Below the pieces are notes generated by a model. That model had not been told where the DNA came from and ran no database searches. It saw only the letters and a list, made by a program, of their open reading frames with translations. The position numbers and the translations under genes were made by a program. This document shows positions 51,167 through 64,000 of a stretch of DNA of 64,000 nt, piece after piece (position 1 is the stretch's first letter; every line of letters begins with the position of its first letter). Origin of the DNA: Branchiostoma floridae (Eukaryota; Chordata; Leptocardii; Amphioxiformes; Branchiostomatidae); NCBI RefSeq assembly GCF_000003815.2, contig NC_049989.1:21719820-21783819 (forward strand), given 5' to 3'.

Positions 51167-54100
51167 ATGGAGTCTAAACCCGGTCTTCTCGCAGTCTGCT
51201 TAGCTGTGATTTTGGTGCTCTTCACCCAACATGGAGGGGTTAGAGGACAACTCCCCCCGCCCACCGACCCACCTGTGTGTCAGACATGGAACTCAACGAC
51301 TGTGGTGTGTGCAGGGGAATACACGTATGATTCATGGTCCAGCTTTATACCAACCCACGCGTTCCTAACCCAAGTACCTCCCGGCATCCCCGAGTCTGTC
51401 ATCACGGTGGATCTCATAAAGAACAACATCACTGTCCTGTACAACGGCTCGTTTAGTGGGTTAAGAAACCTAAAATCTTTACACTTGTTTGGTAATAGTC
51501 TACATACCGTCGAGGTTGGTGCATTCGCTGGATTATCTAACTTGAGGCATTTAGATCTCAGTGTGAAAAATATCAGCAATTTACCCGATCACATTTTTGA
51601 TTCTTTGAATTCATTGGAAAGTCTGAAGATAGAGGAACTCAGTGGTGCCACAGAAGAGGACCGAGATACCACCGCTAGAAGAGTCAACAGCGGAAGTGGG
51701 TTCTTACAACGTCAGATGTGGGCACCGTTGCAGAACCTTAAGAAATTGAGTCTACTAAGACTTTGCGACCTCTACTTTGGATCTGTATTTAGAAATCTGC
51801 CTAACTTGGAGAGTATAGAAATAAAGTTATGTTATTATTACTATTCCCTCAGTGTTGAAAGGTTCCGGCCGCTGTTATTTACTCTGAAACATTTCTTCGT
51901 TGAGTGTAGTGAGACGTCTGGATTTGTACAACTGGATCCCGGTCTGCTGAAGTCATTCACACATCTGCAGACGTTGGACCTCCGCTGTTCTTTTTCTAGA
52001 GCCACAGTGATGCCCGAACTCCGACACACGCAGATTCAGGAGTTAGCATTTCACATGTCGGGTTTCTACATGGAAAACACACTAGCGGAATTAAAAGGTC
52101 TAAAATACTTAAAATCTTTGCTTGTGGATATGACAAGTGATACAGACAAATACGTCATACAAAATGACGCCTTTGCGAATCTGTCACATTTAGAAAGGCT
52201 GGCCTTGCATGGTGACCGGAGATTGGATCCGGATCTGCCAGGTTCGATACCCTTGACATTACAAGACAAGGCGTTCAGCGGACTGTCTTCACTCACTCAT
52301 CTTACCTTGAGATGGAACCATATTTCTGCTTTACCACAAGGCGTGTTTAAAGGACTGACCTCTCTTACTCATCTTGACTTGAGCGATAACAAAATTTCTA
52401 CTTTACCCGTGTTTGCAGGACTAACCTCTCTGACTTATCTTGACTTAAGTCATAGCAACTTAGAAAACTTGGAAGATCATGTTCTCCGTTACAATCTCTA
52501 TCTCGACTTGTTGGACCTCAGTTACAATAATTTAGACCAACAAGCACTATGTGACATCGTCTGCGGTAATTTATTACACGTAAATCGTCTGAATTTGAGT
52601 CATAATGAACTTACAGCTGCAGGTTTCGGTTTCTCCCAATTCGGCAATTGTCGACCTTGGAAAATTATTGCGCTTGATTTGCAGTACAACAAAATTACAG
52701 ATTCCCCTGACGTATGCTCCAATGCGAATTTACCATTCATTGACCCTTTTTCTTTTAGCAATGGTATCAACTCATTTTATATATGTGAAACTTTGGAAAC
52801 ACTGCTGGTAGATAACAATAGATTGACGGATTTTCCTTCAAATTGGCTTTCAGCAAAATTGTCAAACTTAAAAACTTTGACTCTTTCTAACAACAACATC
52901 CAGCATATCAAAACAGAATACCACCTAGTGTCTGGCAACCAGGAACCAGGATTGTACCAGCTGGAACATCTGGATCTCAGCTATAACAAGATCAGCATCG
53001 TCATGCAATCCGCCTTCCGTGGACTATCGCGGCTGCGATTCCTGGATCTCAGTTACAACCAAATACAAAAGCTAACAGAGAAAACGTTTGAAGGTTTGGG
53101 CAACCTCACACACTTAAACCTGGCAGCCAATAGGATAGCGGTGATAGGGGACGCCTTTAAACGTCTGTACGGGTTAAAAGATTTGAATATGGGTGGAAAT
53201 AGCTTAGCTGTTTTGAATGAAACAGCACTGGGTCCTGTTGTCAACCGGCTGGAGAAACTGGACCTTACAGACAATCCGTTTCTGTGTGACTGTAACTTAC
53301 TGTGGTTTGTTGACTGGGCCAATGACAAATACGACAGGGTGCCGAACCTGTACAACCCTTATCCTGACGTTGGTCGAGGCTACACGTGTTCTACTCCGGC
53401 AAAACTGCGCGGACGACGTTTGATAGACGGGTTGATCCACAGACAACAATCTAACGACAGAAATTATCCGTCAGAACGAAAGTTCTTTGACACAGTCTGT
53501 AGTCATGGATTCCGGCCAAACCGACTCCTGGCTTGTGTGCTCGCCTCTTCCGGCATCTTCGTCGCCATGATGACCATTTTCCTGGTCGACTACCACATCG
53601 GCCGTGTTCAGTACTACCTGTGGATGTTGGCCAAGTGGAGGAGACCGAAGATTGGCGAAGTAGAGAACCAAGAGCCGCCCAGATACACGTACGATGCTTT
53701 TATCGCCTACAACAACCAGGACGTCATGTGGGTTGTACATGAAGCAATACCAAATCTGGAACCTGACTACAGTCTGGTCATACACGAAAGGGACTTTGCA
53801 GTGGGTGCTCCCATTGTGGAAAACATCGCGGATGCCGTGGAAAACAGCCGGAGAACCGTCTGCCTCATCACCAGGAACTTCCTGAAGAGTAAGTGGTGCG
53901 AGTACGAGTTCCAGATGGCCCAGTACCACATGTTTGAGGAGGGGGGAGGGAGGCGTCTCATCCTGGTGTTTCTGGAGAGGATTCCTGACAGGATGCTGAA
54001 ACGGTTCCGCCATCTGAACGCCGTAATGAAGAGGGACACGTACCTGACGTGGCCGGACGACGTGCGGAAAAGGCCGCTGTTCTGGAAGCGGCTGCGAGAC

Positions 54101-54385
54101 GCTCTGGGCGATCCTCTACCCCGGGACCCAGAGCCTCAGCAGCAGGTACAAGATCCGGAACGGAACATTCCGGAACAGCAGGTACAAGATCCGGAACAGC
54201 AGGTACAAGATCCGGAACGGAACATTCTGGGACAGCAAGAACACGCTCCGGTATGGAACATTGTGGACGCACAGGTACATGCCCCCATGCTAAATATTCC
54301 GGAACAGCAGGATGACGTTCTGTTACGAGAGCCAGACGACCTGTGGCTTGAAGACGGGGATGACGTGCCGCTTTTACCACTGTAG
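51167..54385 (+). CDS. Toll-like receptor E
   Basis: Intact TLR of 1072 residues from the conserved ATG. An in-frame ATG at 51062 lies upstream of the acceptor (51130) and is rejected. Signal peptide [20 protein letters not shown], Cys cap with a PPPTDPP insertion, LRR region, LRRCT ([15 protein letters not shown]), membrane segment about 787-808, TIR about 838-975 (YDAFIAY, the canonical Tyr where other copies have His; RDFAVG; FW at 972-973). Tail: one full 12-residue unit, a 7-residue unit DPEQQVQ, a further unit, then [14 protein letters not shown]. The N-terminal LRRs match B closely, so B and E are sister copies over that part. The leader exon acceptor is 36 bases before the ATG. Confidence 0.93.
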   Translation: MESKPGLLAVCLAVILVLFTQHGGVRGQLPPPTDPPVCQTWNSTTVVCAGEYTYDSWSSFIPTHAFLTQVPPGIPESVITVDLIKNNITVLYNGSFSGLRNLKSLHLFGNSLHTVEVGAFAGLSNLRHLDLSVKNISNLPDHIFDSLNSLESLKIEELSGATEEDRDTTARRVNSGSGFLQRQMWAPLQNLKKLSLLRLCDLYFGSVFRNLPNLESIEIKLCYYYYSLSVERFRPLLFTLKHFFVECSETSGFVQLDPGLLKSFTHLQTLDLRCSFSRATVMPELRHTQIQELAFHMSGFYMENTLAELKGLKYLKSLLVDMTSDTDKYVIQNDAFANLSHLERLALHGDRRLDPDLPGSIPLTLQDKAFSGLSSLTHLTLRWNHISALPQGVFKGLTSLTHLDLSDNKISTLPVFAGLTSLTYLDLSHSNLENLEDHVLRYNLYLDLLDLSYNNLDQQALCDIVCGNLLHVNRLNLSHNELTAAGFGFSQFGNCRPWKIIALDLQYNKITDSPDVCSNANLPFIDPFSFSNGINSFYICETLETLLVDNNRLTDFPSNWLSAKLSNLKTLTLSNNNIQHIKTEYHLVSGNQEPGLYQLEHLDLSYNKISIVMQSAFRGLSRLRFLDLSYNQIQKLTEKTFEGLGNLTHLNLAANRIAVIGDAFKRLYGLKDLNMGGNSLAVLNETALGPVVNRLEKLDLTDNPFLCDCNLLWFVDWANDKYDRVPNLYNPYPDVGRGYTCSTPAKLRGRRLIDGLIHRQQSNDRNYPSERKFFDTVCSHGFRPNRLLACVLASSGIFVAMMTIFLVDYHIGRVQYYLWMLAKWRRPKIGEVENQEPPRYTYDAFIAYNNQDVMWVVHEAIPNLEPDYSLVIHERDFAVGAPIVENIADAVENSRRTVCLITRNFLKSKWCEYEFQMAQYHMFEEGGGRRLILVFLERIPDRMLKRFRHLNAVMKRDTYLTWPDDVRKRPLFWKRLRDALGDPLPRDPEPQQQVQDPERNIPEQQVQDPEQQVQDPERNILGQQEHAPVWNIVDAQVHAPMLNIPEQQDDVLLREPDDLWLEDGDDVPLLPL

Positions 54386-55440
54386 CTACTGTGTGCACTT
54401 CTCACGGTTTGTTCTGAAGCAAAGTTAAACTGTAATTTCAATCACAAAATTAGACTTAAATTTTCGACTGTCCAACTCCAGTGGAGATGTGAACAATGCA
54501 AAGCTTGGGTGACGGCACGTTAAAGCCGGTAGAACACGTGTCTCATTTAACGGTGGATCAAAAGTTGCAAAAGGTTTATAGCACACCCAGTCTCTGATAA
54601 GGGGTGGCTGTAAGGTCCTGATGTAAAGGCCTTCTGGTGGCTTGGCTGATCTTTCTGTCACATACAATATGCTATTACATTATTCGATTTTTTGCTAACA
54701 TGTTACAATTTGTCTGATTTGTAAATTGAAGTGTTTGCTATTGTTTGGGATTTCAACTTGGTGTGCGCATGTTTTTACGATGAAATTCTATGACCAGACC
54801 CAGATGACCAGTGGTTTAAAGATGGAGATGATGTGTCTCTCTTACCGCTTTAGATCATGTTCAAGTTCACTGTGTCACCAGACTGTCCTTGTTTTGGGCG
54901 TGAATAATCTGTGGTTTTTAATACTACTCAAGAAAATGAAGTCTTTTTGTGTAAAAAAACTACTTTGTACAGTAAGACGTAGCTTAATTTAACACCTAAA
55001 CGGTGCTAGATAGCAAGTTTTAGAGTCATTTCTTTCTTTAACGTTATAACCATATCTTTTCATATTACTTGTAACTGTAAATAGCCTTCAGGCTTGAGCT
55101 TGTCTGATAATAATACAATGTCTTATTTATTTTCATATATACACTGTACAGCACTGTCTAATTTTGTTATTGATCATTTTTGGTATTATTATTATTATTA
55201 TATAATGATTGTACATCTTGTGACATTGCACCAGTACCGCGGTTGTGCTGTGTTGCTGTATCTGTTCACATTATTGAAATATTATAATTGTTGTTCTAGT
55301 TCTAATCTGTCACATTATGAACCTACTGTTTTTAAATTGATGTCCTTCATGGTGTGTTGTGATTTGAAATATGGAATTTGTTTCAATATAACGGTTGTGT
55401 TGTCGTAATGAATGAATCGTGGACGATAATTGTGGAGTAT
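54386..55440 (+). other. 3' UTR of TLR E
   Basis: Non-coding, with a C-terminal relic (54779-54853). The polyadenylation site equivalent reads CAATATAACGG at 55387, where other copies have AATAAACGG, so another signal may be used. Matches 1-360 from about 55023 on. Confidence 0.5.
54779..54853 (+). pseudogene. Relic of a TLR C-terminal tail (after E)
   Basis: 25 codons resembling DEIL, an in-frame stop, then PDPDDQWFKDGDDVSLLPL and a stop, followed by TAGATCATGTTCAA as after A and D. The internal stop supports relic status. Confidence 0.6.
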
Positions 55441-56388
55441 CTGTGTTCACATCTGTTTTCATGTACCAATTGCAATTGTTCACCTGTGTTTACCTGTCAT
55501 TAACCTATTGCCTGATGTATTATTCATCTCTGCTTACCTGGTATTTTCCTAAATATAGTTAATTCTAACGTTAATACGAACGCTAACCTTCAACCTGGCC
55601 ACAATCCTGATCATAGAAATTTAGCCAAGAATACAAAAGATTCATAGACAAATTGTACCAAGAATATATCTAAATAAGAGTGTTTTCCCATATAAAGGGA
55701 TGATTTCCTGTCTAACGTTATAGTTTCTATATAGCTTCTTATGTTATAGCTTATATATAGCTTCGGAAAAGAAACTGACTGATACAAGTTTGCACATTAC
55801 CTTCTGGGACAGAACTAGAGTAACCTCCACCAGGACTTCCTACGGGGCGATCACTCACTCACTCCGTCGAGCTCGCTCAGAATCTTCCCATGACTAGTCT
55901 CCACAACGCTCTGTAGTGCATCGCTGCAGGTAGTTGCAAGAGAAGTACACAAGAGAAAGAAGCACAGTGAGAGAGGAAAGACAGCACATGTGACCATCTT
56001 CCGACGAAACAAGCGGATAATAGAGACAACAACAACAACATGAATCTCAGAGTTCGGCAAAATGGGAATAAGCAGAGTCAGTCCTTTGGAAGGTTAACAT
56101 TTCTCCCTCACGGCTGGTAAAACTCTACCGTGGCCAAAATATTCTCCCCATAGTCCGGTAAAGACTAACGTTGTGTTAGAGCTCATGACACCAACCTTGC
56201 ATTACGCTCAACGATAGGCGCCCGGCATAAATTAATTCTTTGGTCGTACTTTGAGACATAAAAACACATTTTTGGTTGTATACATGAAAAAATCATAGCA
56301 ACTTCTGTCACAAACATGTTTATACACATTTCATTTTCCCAATATACAGTTTATTGGACTCGGTTGATTTATCCAGTGGGACCCGATT

Positions 56389-56442
56389 ATGCAAATAACG
56401 AGTATGCAAATAAGTATATGACCGGGTCACAAATATGTAAAT
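56389..56442 (+). promoter_or_regulatory. Octamer-site cluster (unit F)
   Basis: Exact ATGCAAAT at 56389-56396 and 56404-56411. The third site of units A and C is ATGTAAAT here. Confidence 0.4.
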
Positions 56443-57094
56443 ATCAGACTGAGAAGCGAATCGATGTCAGGCAAACAGGCATGTACAGCGCGCTATAAAA
56501 ACTTGCGTCAAATATGTCCGACAAATTATTCGCAGCAATTGTTTATCATGTAGTGCAAGTCATATAAAGCTCTATTATAAAATGTCTGAGAAAATGTTCA
56601 CTGTTACGAGTGATATGTGCATGTTGCAGTTGTAATGTTTGTATCATAAACGGAAGAGGATATCAAGGAATAAAGGTTAGATGTTGTGTGAAATACAGGA
56701 AGTCTGTTTTGAATTTCAGCATGACGATGTCATGTCAAAATTTAGAGTTTATGTCCCTTGGCAGCGTTCTACAAAAAAGACTAGGAGTGGTAGGTTGTTG
56801 GTAGGCTCGGTTGGTAACCGAGAAGACAGCATTGTTTCCCTATAGGCCTTAGATATTCAAGAGGTTGGAACACGTTTGGCCTTGTTTTGAACTCATGACA
56901 GACACGCGAGACAAACACCTTTACGTACCCTGTAACTGCGTGTCCGGACGAGGAAACGCTTAACGCATGGCTGCTGTTCGGTACGCGATTAACAACACCC
57001 ATCACCCAAACAGACTATATACAGGTATGACCGCCTGCGGTCAATATTGACCATGGTAAAATCCTTTTACACCCAAAACAGAAGGGAAAAGCGC

Positions 57095-57226
57095 GCATAA
57101 TGAAACAAGGAAACGCAGGTGCCAGTCTTGTGAGCCGGCCGCAGATCGAAGGATGTTTTAAACTACAGGCAGCCGTTCTTTCCGCGCCACCACTGGTTCA
57201 GCTCTTCTGACAAACAACTTAAGAAG
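57095..57226 (+). other. 5' exon module F1
   Basis: Counterpart of module A1: GCAGGTGCCAGTCTTGTGAG, then TGGTTCAGCTCTTCTGACAA and CAACTTAAGAAG followed by GTGGGT. Confidence 0.4.
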
Positions 57227-57820
57227 GTGGGTTGATAAACTTTCTAATTTTTTAAACGTTTACTTGCAGTACCGTTATACAGTACAATACAATACCTGTG
57301 GGGTGGGGGACATTAAACGTAGACTCGCAGAACAGATTTACTGACGCAGAGTTGGACCTGACAGTCGTCCTGAGCTGTCTGTCAGAGGACGATTCTTAAG
57401 AACTTTTCATGTTTTTTTATCTGCACTTTGTAACTGTTGATTTTTAAAACAGTGAACAGGCGCTGTGTTTTCTGGTGGAATTGCAGAAAAACCGCAGAGT
57501 GTTTTGATGATATTTCGTAGTGTAGTAGCCGTTGAAATGGGCGTTATTTTCTGATGGAATTATTATTAAAAAACTGATGAATTACTAAGATATGTGATGG
57601 CCTGTCTCACTAAGACACAAACCTTTACTTAACCGGCACCTGCGTGCGTGTCGTGACGAGGAAACATCTGTCGTTTTGAGTACATAACGTTACTTCCTTC
57701 TTAGCTTTATGAGGAACAATAAGAAATCTTCACACTTCCCACCAGGCCGGCTTCCCACAGACCATGACTGCTGTGCGATATACATTTCAGAATTTAAAAA
57801 AAAAAACGGAACAGGGAAGC

Positions 57821-58020
57821 GCAGGTGCCAGTCTTGTGACTGTGAGCAGGTGCCAGTCTTGTGACTGTGAGCAGGTGCCAGTCTTGTGACTGTGAGCAGG
57901 TGCCAGTCTTGTGACTGTGAGCAGGTGCCAGTCTTGTGACTGTGAGCAGGTGCCAGTCTTGTGACTGTGAGCAGGTGCCAGTCTTGTGACTGTGAGCAGG
58001 TGCCAGTCTTGTGAGCAGAA
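57821..58020. repeat. 25-bp minisatellite, seven full units plus a partial
   Basis: Unit: GCAGGTGCCAGTCTTGTGAC plus TGTGA, repeated exactly seven times and then partly. Unit A has a single copy at this place (about 2899-2923), so the expansion is specific to this copy. The units lie inside the 5' exon module F2. Confidence 0.95.
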
Positions 58021-58127
58021 TAAGGAAATGCCTGTAACAATCTTGTGAGCCGCCCGCAGACGGACAGGTGTTTCAGAAGAGAGACGACTGCCCCTTCAGC
58101 ACCTCTGGCAGGCATCTTGCTCAGGAG
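58021..58127 (+). other. 5' exon module F2 (candidate first exon of TLR F)
   Basis: CCGCCCGCAGACGGACAGGT, GACTGCCCCTTCAGCACCTC and GCAGGCATCTTGCTCAGGAG followed by GTACGTGAG at 58128. Pairs with the acceptor at 59687, intron about 1.56 kb. It is shortened relative to A2 between GCCCCTTC and AGCACCTC. Confidence 0.45.
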
Positions 58128-59648
58128 GTACGTGAGTTTCCTCTTTTAATCTTTTTCTTTTTAAATTAGCTCCTTTCTTGTAATTACGTAGTTCGGTATC
58201 GTCTATATACTTTATGGTGGGTTGGGTGGACCGGAGGTGGCCGATAGGCGTAGACCAGCGGCACCAGAGCAGAGTTTACCTGAGTAGTCGGAAAATTTAC
58301 TACTACGACTACTAGTATATTTACGCAACTCAACCTCTGCTTTAGGTAAGGGCAGAACCCGCCGTGCGTGCAATTTGTCCATACGTTTTTTTGGGAGGCC
58401 ACGTCCGCCACGTATTTCTGAAAACGTGGGGAACGAATGGCAAGAGCAGGGAGGTTGCACGTCACAGGGTTTTGCCTGCACGTAAAGTTCCACGGCGTGT
58501 CTGCGTGCTCCAAAATCAGTCGGATTCCCTACGTGTTCGTACGGAGGCGGTACTTACCACTTACGGATGCCAAAAGATCGCCCATGTTTTGGCACGTAGA
58601 CAGCACGTATTTGCACCTACGGCGGGTTGTGCCCTTAAGCTTAGCTTTTGAGAGTAACCTGAGCAACATTGGGCATAGCAAAGTCCTAGTGTTGCTTGCT
58701 TTAGAAGGTATTCTTTTAACCTACTGCTTATGTTTTACTGATGATGCTTGGCACGGTCGAAAAGTCTTTCCGTAATCAAGCATGTAAATTTCTTTTCAAA
58801 TCCAACCAACGTTTTAAAGCTATTGTACCTGGATGGTTCACTTCTGCTTTTCCGTCACGCATGAACCACTCCCAAAACATGTATGTTGACCCGGTCATGT
58901 TTACAGTATCGTGGCTGAAGAAGGTGTTTGATGCCAATATTGGAGGGTGACGCAATTGGATTTTGCCTTTATCTCCTCGTGTCTTAAGACGTAGATGTTG
59001 GGGAACACTTGGGGAACGGCTTGTACATTTGTGACTGGCCGGGAGTCAAATTTGACTCAACCAGTTAGTTAGAACACAACGTCACTATCCATTAATGATC
59101 AATAGATGAACCGAGGTGAGCACTACTAGAACATGTGCCAACCACTCCCGTCCTTCACACAACCAGCACACGATGAGGAACTAGAGAAGAAGTATTCTAA
59201 ATAACTTTGCCCCAATTTGACCCCTCGGGGATGTTTACAACATAACAGTACGGATCATTTTGATTACTACAAAGCGAACCCCTCTTTGGTCACGCACGTG
59301 CCATTTTAACTCACGTGAGATGGCAATCGATTGGAGTTGGTACCTGTAACGTTACTCCGCGGTTCGACGATGGTGCTGGGAGGTTCGAAAGTATGTTGGG
59401 GGTCGGTTAGGAATAGGTCATGTACTGGCTGTGGAAAATCTGCATCACTTCTTCTGGCAGCCAAGAGATAGCTACCATTAAAAAAAGTAGCATGCAAGCA
59501 AAACATTATCATGAGATAAGCCAATGCTGTGTAGGTATGCAAATTGTATGCTAACGAAATGAAGGCAATCTATACAAAATTTTATTTAGTGGTTTTAGCA
59601 AATGACCAGGCCTTATGACACCGTATATACCTCGGGGCCATTCATTAA

Positions 59649-62927
<3,279 letters not shown>

Positions 62928-64000
62928 TTACTATGCGTAATTATCATGGTTTGTTCTGACGCAAAGTCAAAGTGTAATTTCTGTCGCAGAAATTGGACTT
63001 TAATATTTCTGCCTGCCCAACTCTAGTCTCTGTCGAGAACTAAACAATCCCCAACTTGTGTGAAGTCACATTAAGCGGAAAGACCACCTGTCTCAGTAGA
63101 CGGTAAATCAACAGTTGCAGAAAGTTTAAAGCGCCCCCCGTCTCTGTTAAGGGATGGTTGGACGGTCCCGATGTAAATGGCTTCTTGTGGTTTGGTTAAT
63201 CTTTCTGTCATCTACGCTAGGTTTGTTATAATATTCGATTTTTTTTTCTAATATTTTATGATTTGTGTGATTTTCAAGTTGAAGTGTTTGTTGGGTATTT
63301 CAACTCGGTGTGCGCATACATTCTTTTCTGAACTACGTAGTATATCAATATGTAAGTTTCATTAATAAGTTTGGATTTTGCTGTGATGTTCATTGCTCTT
63401 TTGTCGTCTAATATCAAATGATGGGCTCTATCATGCACGCATGGAATTTAAAAGGAGACCGATAATACTATGGTTAGAATTGTAGAAACATTATTACTTG
63501 TAACGTTACAATTGTAACTTTTTACATGTACTATGGTGACGTGTCTCTAATACCACTGTAGATCATGTTCAATTTCACTGTGTTGCCAGACTGTCCTTGT
63601 TTTGTGTCAAAAAAGTCTACCTTGCACGGTTAGACGTAGCTTAATCTAGAACCTAAACGGTAACCCTCATAGATAGTAAGTTTTAGAATTATTTCTTTCT
63701 CTAACGTTACCACGTCTTTTCATATTACATGTACTTGTAACTGCAAATAGCCATCAGGCATGAGTTTGCGATTGACTCGTCTCATGATAAGGCAATGTCT
63801 TACGTGTACCTAGATATATACTGTACAGAACTGTGTAGTTTAGCCAGTGATTATATTTGGTATGGTTTTTAGTGATTTCACATCTTGTGACAATGTACCA
63901 TTACGGCTGTTGTGCTGTGTTGCTACTAAAAAAAATGTTCACATTATGAACCTAACAGTAACAAGATTAGTTGGTGTGTTGTGATTTTAATTCGTTACGA
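62928..64000 (+). other. 3' UTR of TLR F, running to the window end
   Basis: Almost identical to 7505-8577; one substitution noted (63690 against 8267). Contains the same C-terminal relic (63532-63560). The polyadenylation signal would lie just beyond the window end. Confidence 0.7.

Noticed and set aside
57821-58020. CRISPR-like array
   Set aside because: The 25-base units abut directly with no unique spacers, and the DNA is animal.
57690-58115. Minus-strand open frame rich in SQDWHLLTV repeats
   Set aside because: Created by the 25-bp minisatellite. It is absent from the near-copy in unit A.

Overview
The window looks like invertebrate chordate DNA, most probably amphioxus (Branchiostoma). 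The support is a tandem cluster of intron-poor Toll-like receptor (TLR) genes, C2H2 zinc-finger genes of the alternating CDQCDYSA / CGECGYR type, abundant CR1/L2-like non-LTR retrotransposon pieces and MITEs, and AT-rich intergenic DNA. The species is inferred; no search was possible.

Layout. Six TLR genes lie on the + strand. A (4283-7504) has an assembly gap near its N terminus. B (13626-20069) is a pseudogene split by deletions and a 3-kb retrotransposon. C (24076-27369) is intact. D (42292-45529) is broken by two 1-base deletions. E (51167-54385) and F (59724-62927) are intact. Bases 1-345 look like the 3' UTR of a seventh copy left of the window. Between C and D, at 28.4-40.3 kb, is a different block with two minus-strand zinc-finger genes (29302-30130, a pseudogene; 33341-34552, open) and long stretches with no recognisable gene.

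Each TLR is one coding exon: signal peptide, short cysteine cap, about 25 leucine-rich repeats, one LRRCT, one membrane segment, a TIR domain, then an unusual proline/glutamine/glutamate-rich tail of 12-residue repeats ending in an [13 protein letters not shown] motif. A repeated intergenic unit precedes each gene. It carries a cluster of octamer (ATGCAAAT) sites, one or two copies of a conserved module ending in a splice donor (probable noncoding 5' exon), and a splice acceptor 25-37 bases before the ATG. The receptors probably share TIR-based signalling and differ in ligand recognition.

The most notable observations are the repeat tail, which contains perfect heat-shock-element spacing at DNA level; the conserved 5' module and octamer cluster; a 5.2-kb block (3380-8577 and 58821-64000) that is nearly identical between A and F with a sharp left edge; loss of the BB-loop proline in all six TIR domains; C-terminal relics downstream of several genes; and several MITEs, one with its empty site visible in paralogous units.
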